Assembly: GCF_014695385.1 (NCBI RefSeq)
Contig: NZ_JACJOD010000006.1
Span: forward strand, 744,001 to 808,000
Origin: Trichocoleus sp. FACHB-46
GTDB taxonomy: Bacteria > Cyanobacteriota > Cyanobacteriia > FACHB-46
Reading direction: 5' to 3'
Length of the DNA stretch: 64,000 nucleotides
A model generated the notes under the pieces. That model did no database searches and had not been told where the DNA came from. It saw nothing but the letters and a program-made list of their open reading frames with translations. Position numbers and translations under genes: made by a program. This document shows positions 60,045 to 64,000 of this stretch, in pieces. Each line of letters begins with the position of its first letter. Positions within the stretch are counted from its first letter, which is position 1.

Positions 60045-60743
60045 TTAGTATTGCGCCTGAGCGATCGCGATGATGCCACAAACCTTAATTCCTTGCGATC
60101 GCAGGATTTGGGCGGCTGACTGTACTGTTGCTCCAGTCGTGTAAATGTCATCGAGTAGCAACACCGGGCGATCGCGCGTGCCTCGCCATACAGATTGATT
60201 CAGCGCAAAAGCCGCTGCCAAGTTCTGCTCTCGAGCGACTTGGGACAAACCAAATTGAGCTTCTGTGGCTCGAATTCGCACTAAACCTTGCCGCTGCAAG
60301 GGCAAACCTGTTTGCTCACAAAAGCTCTGGGCTAAGAGTTCGGCTTGGTTATACCCACGTTGTTTTAGTTTGGCGGTGTGGAGTGGAATGGGCACCACGA
60401 TGGGTAAGGGTGCCGCCGAGGTTGGATGAACGAGATGTTTTGGCCCTTGCTTGAGCCAAGCTTGCCCTAACCATTGCCCTAGAGGCTGCGCGACTTGGGG
60501 TTGGTAGTCATACTTCAAGCCCGCTAGCACCCGTTTGAGCGTGCCGCCATATTTGCCCCAAGCAAACACCGGGAGTTGCCCCTGCCACTGCGCCGCTGGA
60601 GCTGGCAAAGCAGAGCGTTGGAGCTGGCGATCGCAGTCGAGGCAAAAGGTGGCGGCAGTCGATCGCTGACACAACGGGCAAGGAGACTCCAGGAGTACAT
60701 TCAGCCAAGCTTTCAACGGATGAGTCCAGTGGCGCATCAACAA
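60045..60743 (-). CDS. ComF-family phosphoribosyltransferase-like protein
   Basis: A 232-residue ComF-type protein. The N-terminal zinc-finger cysteines are in CPLCQRST and FCLDCD near residues 20-35. The type I phosphoribosyltransferase fold follows, with the PRPP-binding loop VLLLDDIYTTGATVQS near 195. KQRGYNQAELLAQSF is a hallmark of the family. In naturally competent bacteria ComF helps DNA uptake. It lies far from the ComEA-like PLD gene; both hint at competence but do not prove it. Confidence 0.92.
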   Translation of the reverse strand: MLMRHWTHPLKAWLNVLLESPCPLCQRSTAATFCLDCDRQLQRSALPAPAAQWQGQLPVFAWGKYGGTLKRVLAGLKYDYQPQVAQPLGQWLGQAWLKQGPKHLVHPTSAAPLPIVVPIPLHTAKLKQRGYNQAELLAQSFCEQTGLPLQRQGLVRIRATEAQFGLSQVAREQNLAAAFALNQSVWRGTRDRPVLLLDDIYTTGATVQSAAQILRSQGIKVCGIIAIAQAQY

Positions 60744-61048
60744 ACCCAGTGCAGTTATGGAGTAGATCAGTTTGTTCAGTTCTCTCTAGCCAGTTTGCTC
60801 TGTTCAGTTCGTAGAGAAACCTTGCTTCCTTAGACTACACAGCTCGTCTCAAGATCTATCTGTAGACAGAGCGGGATCAAGTGGAAAAGGTTCTTGGAGT
60901 CGTTGCTGAATTTAGCTCAATCAGTCTTGATAGAAAGGCTATGTCCTTAAACCCAGAATTGGGTTTTGGGCACCCTGCTCTGTGCTGGGTATGCAGGTCT
61001 GTTGACGCTGATCTATTTGATTGATCTATTTAGAGTGAAGGCTGGTTG
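60744..61048. other. 305-bp intergenic region
   Basis: Between comF and the sensor kinase, divergent. I see nothing beyond possible promoters. Confidence 0.35.
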
Positions 61049-64000
61049 ATGACGGTGAGGTACACGGCTCTACAACATTACGGTATCGCTGTATTTACAG
61101 TGGCGATCGCCTTGGTCCTCACCTGCTTACTGCAACCCTTACTGAGTCATACCCCAGCCCTACTATTTTTTATTGCGATTGTTATCAACACTTGGTACAG
61201 CGGTGTAGGCCCAGGGTTTGCGGCTGGTTTTCTCTCAGCCTTGGCCTTTGAGTTTTTCATCAATCTCCCCTTGTTCCAGTTCAACTTTACTGAAACAGAT
61301 CTGCTGCGCCTTGGTGCTGGGATTGCCGCAGTGGTGGTGACAAACTTGCTCCACCACAGGCTTTGGGTGGCAAAGCGACAAGCTCATTTGCGAGGTCTGA
61401 AGCTCTGGGAAAGCCGAGAACAACTCAGTTTGGCGATCGAAGCCGCCCAAATGGGCAATTGGGATTGGGACATCCGTACAGGTAAAGTTAGCTGGTCACG
61501 CCAACAAGAGCGATTATTTGGCCTGCCCGAGGACTCCTTTCCGGGTACCGTGAGCGCCTTTTTAGCTTGTGTGCACCCAGACGATCGCGATCGCCTCGCC
61601 CAATCTTTTAAGGTAGCGCAAGCCTCTAGAGCCGACTATAGCGAAGAGTTTCGGATTATTTGGCCCGATGGCACGCTGCATTGGATCGTCAGTCGGGGGC
61701 GGTTTCTGCAAAATGAGATTAGTCAACCGATCCGAATGTTCGGGACCGTTCTAGATATTACCGAACGTAAGCAAGCAGAGGAGGTGCTGCGCCAATCTCA
61801 CGACGAATTGGAACGGTTGGTGGAAGAACGCACTTTAGCGCTCACCCAAGCCAATGTGATTTTGCACCAGGAGATTGCAGAACGCCAGCAGGCCCAGGAA
61901 GCTTTGTATCGGCGAGAGCAAGAATCGAAAGCCCTCTTGGATAACACCCCGGATGTAATTATTCGCTGCGATCGCGCCTTTCGCTATGTCTATGTCAATC
62001 CAGCCGTAGAGCGCATCACCGGATTCCCTGCCGCTTTCTTCTTGGGCCACACGAGTCAAGAACATGGTTTGCCAGAGTCATTCTGTCAAGCTTGGGACAG
62101 CAGCATGGAGCAAATGTTTGCCACAGGAAAAGAGCAGACAGTGGAATTTAAAGCTCCTAGCCTGCAAGGATGGCGCACTTATCAATCACGGGTGGTACCC
62201 GAGTTGGATGCTGAAGGAAACGTTCAATATGCCTTGATCGTCAGCCGCGACATCACCGCCCTCAAGCAAGCGGAAGCCGAACGGGTGCAGTTGATCCAAG
62301 CCCAAGCTGCACGGGCGGAAGCGGAAGCCGCCCAACAACGCGCCGCTTTTTTAGCTCAAGTGAGTGCTCAACTCGCGACTTCCTTGGAGTCTGAAATGGC
62401 CTTGCAAGCGCTCGCTCAGGTTATCGTGCCCAACTTGGCAGACTACTGCCTGATTTATGTCCGAGATGAAAGTTCAGACCTAATTCGTCGCGTGGCTGCG
62501 GCTCATGTTGATCCGACGCAGACAGAGCAATTACTAGCCTTCAATCAAAACTATCCTCTGCATCTGCAAGCCCAGGTGCCCGTAGCTGAGGCGATCCGGA
62601 CCGGAAAAGCGTTTTGTCAGGCGGAGATAGCGGAGACATTTTTCCGGGAATTTCCCACCAGTTCTGGCCATATCACTGCGATCGAAAATTTGGCCACGCG
62701 GTCTTTTACGATTCAGCCGCTCCGGGGTAGCGATCGCATTTTGGGCGCTATTTTGCTGGCTACGACTGTCTCCGATCGGCGATATGGACCCGACGAAAGA
62801 GTGTTGGTGGAAGAAGTCGCGCACCGAGCTGCGATCGCGCTGGACAACGTGCGGTTATACCAGAAAGCGCAGCAAGCCAGAGCCGCGAGTGAAGCTGCCC
62901 GCCGCACCGCCGAAGCCGCCAATCGCATGAAAGATGAGTTTTTGGCTACCCTGTCCCACGAACTTCGCACTCCCCTCAATTCGATTTTGGGCTGGTCTCG
63001 CTTACTCACGCAGCGTCAGATGGATGCCGCTACCACCACACGCGCCTTAGAAACCATTGAGCGCAACGCTAAGTTGCAAGCCCAACTCATAGAAGACATT
63101 CTGGATGTTTCGCGGATTATTCGGGGCCAGCTGCGGCTTAATCTCTGCCCTACCGATTTAGTGACAGTGATTCAAGCGGCGATCGATGCGGCGCGCCCAG
63201 CGGCTGAAGCTAAGTCACTCCAAGTCACCTGTGCTTGTACTTCTCCCCGGTATCGAGTAACGGTTGATCCAGACCGGATTCAGCAAGTGGTATGGAATTT
63301 GCTCTCCAATGCCGTCAAGTTTACGCCGTCTGGAGGGCGAGTCGAGGTGCAGATGGAGCAAGTCCAAGCGCTGGGCAACTCCAACCTAGATTGCAATGGA
63401 TCCCTGGGTGAGGCTCAAGTAGAAATTCGGGTCAGTGATACAGGCTTAGGCGTGGCACCGGAATTTCTGCCCCATGTCTTTGAGCGCTTCCGCCAAGCTG
63501 ACAGCACCACGACGCGATCGCAAGGCGGGTTAGGGCTTGGTTTGGCGATCGTGCGTCACTTAGTTGAGTTGCATGGAGGCACAGTCCAAGCCACAAGTCC
63601 GGGGGAAGGGCAAGGCGCTACTTTTAGCGTGCGGCTCCCGCTGGTTACCAGGCCAGAACCCACTCAAATACCCAGTGCTCAGGAGTTGGGTGCCGTGGCT
63701 ACAGACCCAGGGCCAACCCTAGAGGGGATGCAGGTTTTGTTGGTGGATGATGAAGTAGATATTAGAGAGTTATTCACGGTTGTTTTAGAAGCCCAAGGCG
63801 CTAAAGTCACTGCCGTGGCTGCGGTCGCGGAAGCCCTGGCTGTACTGCAACATTGCCAACCCGATGTGCTCGTCAGTGATATTGCGATGCCAGAGCGGGA
63901 CGGCCATGAGTTGATTCAACAGGTGCGGGCCGATGCCAGGATTTGTCATATTCCGGCGATCGCCTTAACAGCCTACGCTGGTGAAGCAGAACAACAACGC
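61049..64000 (+). CDS. Hybrid sensor histidine kinase, 3' end outside the window
   Basis: The reading frame from ATG 61049 runs open to the right edge (984 codons). Three or four membrane spans in the first 110 residues resemble a DUF4118/KdpD-like input (VINTWYSGVGPGFAAGFLSA). Two PAS domains (about 130-245 and 290-410), a GAF domain (420-600), then HisKA with H637 in the H-box (LATLSHELRTPLNSILGW), HATPase with NLLSNAVKF, DTGLGV and GGLGLGLAI, and a C-terminal receiver with DDE near 900 and phospho-acceptor D944 (VLVSDIAMP). The end of the receiver, and any further domains, are missing. Coiled coils link PAS, GAF and kinase. Confidence 0.93.
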   Translation, partial: MTVRYTALQHYGIAVFTVAIALVLTCLLQPLLSHTPALLFFIAIVINTWYSGVGPGFAAGFLSALAFEFFINLPLFQFNFTETDLLRLGAGIAAVVVTNLLHHRLWVAKRQAHLRGLKLWESREQLSLAIEAAQMGNWDWDIRTGKVSWSRQQERLFGLPEDSFPGTVSAFLACVHPDDRDRLAQSFKVAQASRADYSEEFRIIWPDGTLHWIVSRGRFLQNEISQPIRMFGTVLDITERKQAEEVLRQSHDELERLVEERTLALTQANVILHQEIAERQQAQEALYRREQESKALLDNTPDVIIRCDRAFRYVYVNPAVERITGFPAAFFLGHTSQEHGLPESFCQAWDSSMEQMFATGKEQTVEFKAPSLQGWRTYQSRVVPELDAEGNVQYALIVSRDITALKQAEAERVQLIQAQAARAEAEAAQQRAAFLAQVSAQLATSLESEMALQALAQVIVPNLADYCLIYVRDESSDLIRRVAAAHVDPTQTEQLLAFNQNYPLHLQAQVPVAEAIRTGKAFCQAEIAETFFREFPTSSGHITAIENLATRSFTIQPLRGSDRILGAILLATTVSDRRYGPDERVLVEEVAHRAAIALDNVRLYQKAQQARAASEAARRTAEAANRMKDEFLATLSHELRTPLNSILGWSRLLTQRQMDAATTTRALETIERNAKLQAQLIEDILDVSRIIRGQLRLNLCPTDLVTVIQAAIDAARPAAEAKSLQVTCACTSPRYRVTVDPDRIQQVVWNLLSNAVKFTPSGGRVEVQMEQVQALGNSNLDCNGSLGEAQVEIRVSDTGLGVAPEFLPHVFERFRQADSTTTRSQGGLGLGLAIVRHLVELHGGTVQATSPGEGQGATFSVRLPLVTRPEPTQIPSAQELGAVATDPGPTLEGMQVLLVDDEVDIRELFTVVLEAQGAKVTAVAAVAEALAVLQHCQPDVLVSDIAMPERDGHELIQQVRADARICHIPAIALTAYAGEAEQQR

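Overview
The window comes from a cyanobacterium. The octamer GCGATCGC (HIP1) recurs throughout, and many genes belong to cyanobacterial families: DUF928, a type 2 NADH dehydrogenase of the NdbB kind, DUF1995/LPA3, DUF4330, a Ycf55/DUF3685 protein, a caspase-STAND-WD40 giant and 'bluetail' surface proteins. I cannot name the genus; a filamentous non-heterocystous lineage is only a guess.

Regions. 1-16 kb holds mostly housekeeping and conserved genes: DUF928, the RNA ligase rtcB with an unusual regulatory leader, a NurA-domain nuclease, a HAD phosphatase, a pentapeptide-repeat protein, a type 2 NADH dehydrogenase, an ADC-like protein, a phospholipase-D lipoprotein with an EF-hand and a ComEA-like tail, a ChaB-like protein, cysteine desulfurase, DUF1995, a metallophosphatase, an M48 protease, DUF4330 and an alpha/beta hydrolase with a degenerate triad. 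16-30 kb holds a secreted protein, the 1783-residue caspase-STAND-WD40 protein, a membrane protein, a Fur-family regulator, a TPR-like membrane protein and a receiver-DUF3685 protein whose phospho-acceptor aspartate looks replaced by asparagine. 30-34 kb holds a PEBP protein and metH.

34-41.8 kb is an accessory region full of debris. It has an orphan antitoxin beside a BrnT toxin cut at its N-terminus, a surface protein flanked by 37-bp direct repeats, a frameshifted zinc-ribbon gene, a SWIM fragment, and two tandemly duplicated RTX proteins with five 43-residue repeats each. 41.8-48.4 kb returns to chromosomal genes: a CBS-GAF-GGDEF diguanylate cyclase, a BrkB-type membrane protein, an SRPBCC protein, secreted and hypothetical proteins, and a methyltransferase.

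48.65-53.79 kb is a 5.1-kb integrative element in the 3' half of a tRNA-Phe gene. It is bounded by a perfect 48-bp direct repeat, with TTATCGCAG iterons inside both ends. It carries a tyrosine integrase, two diverged copies of a ~135-nt element ending in covarying terminator-like hairpins, a KfrA-like DNA-binding protein facing a cluster of six TGTAGT boxes, and a translationally coupled DUF262 + HEPN ribonuclease pair. That pair is the best candidate in the window for a defence or toxin-type system. The original tRNA terminator now sits outside the far end of the element.

53.8-64 kb holds the tRNA, a small secreted PPC-like protein, a complete branched-chain/neutral amino acid ABC transporter (five genes, one strand), a small conserved protein, ComF, and a hybrid sensor kinase that runs off the right edge.
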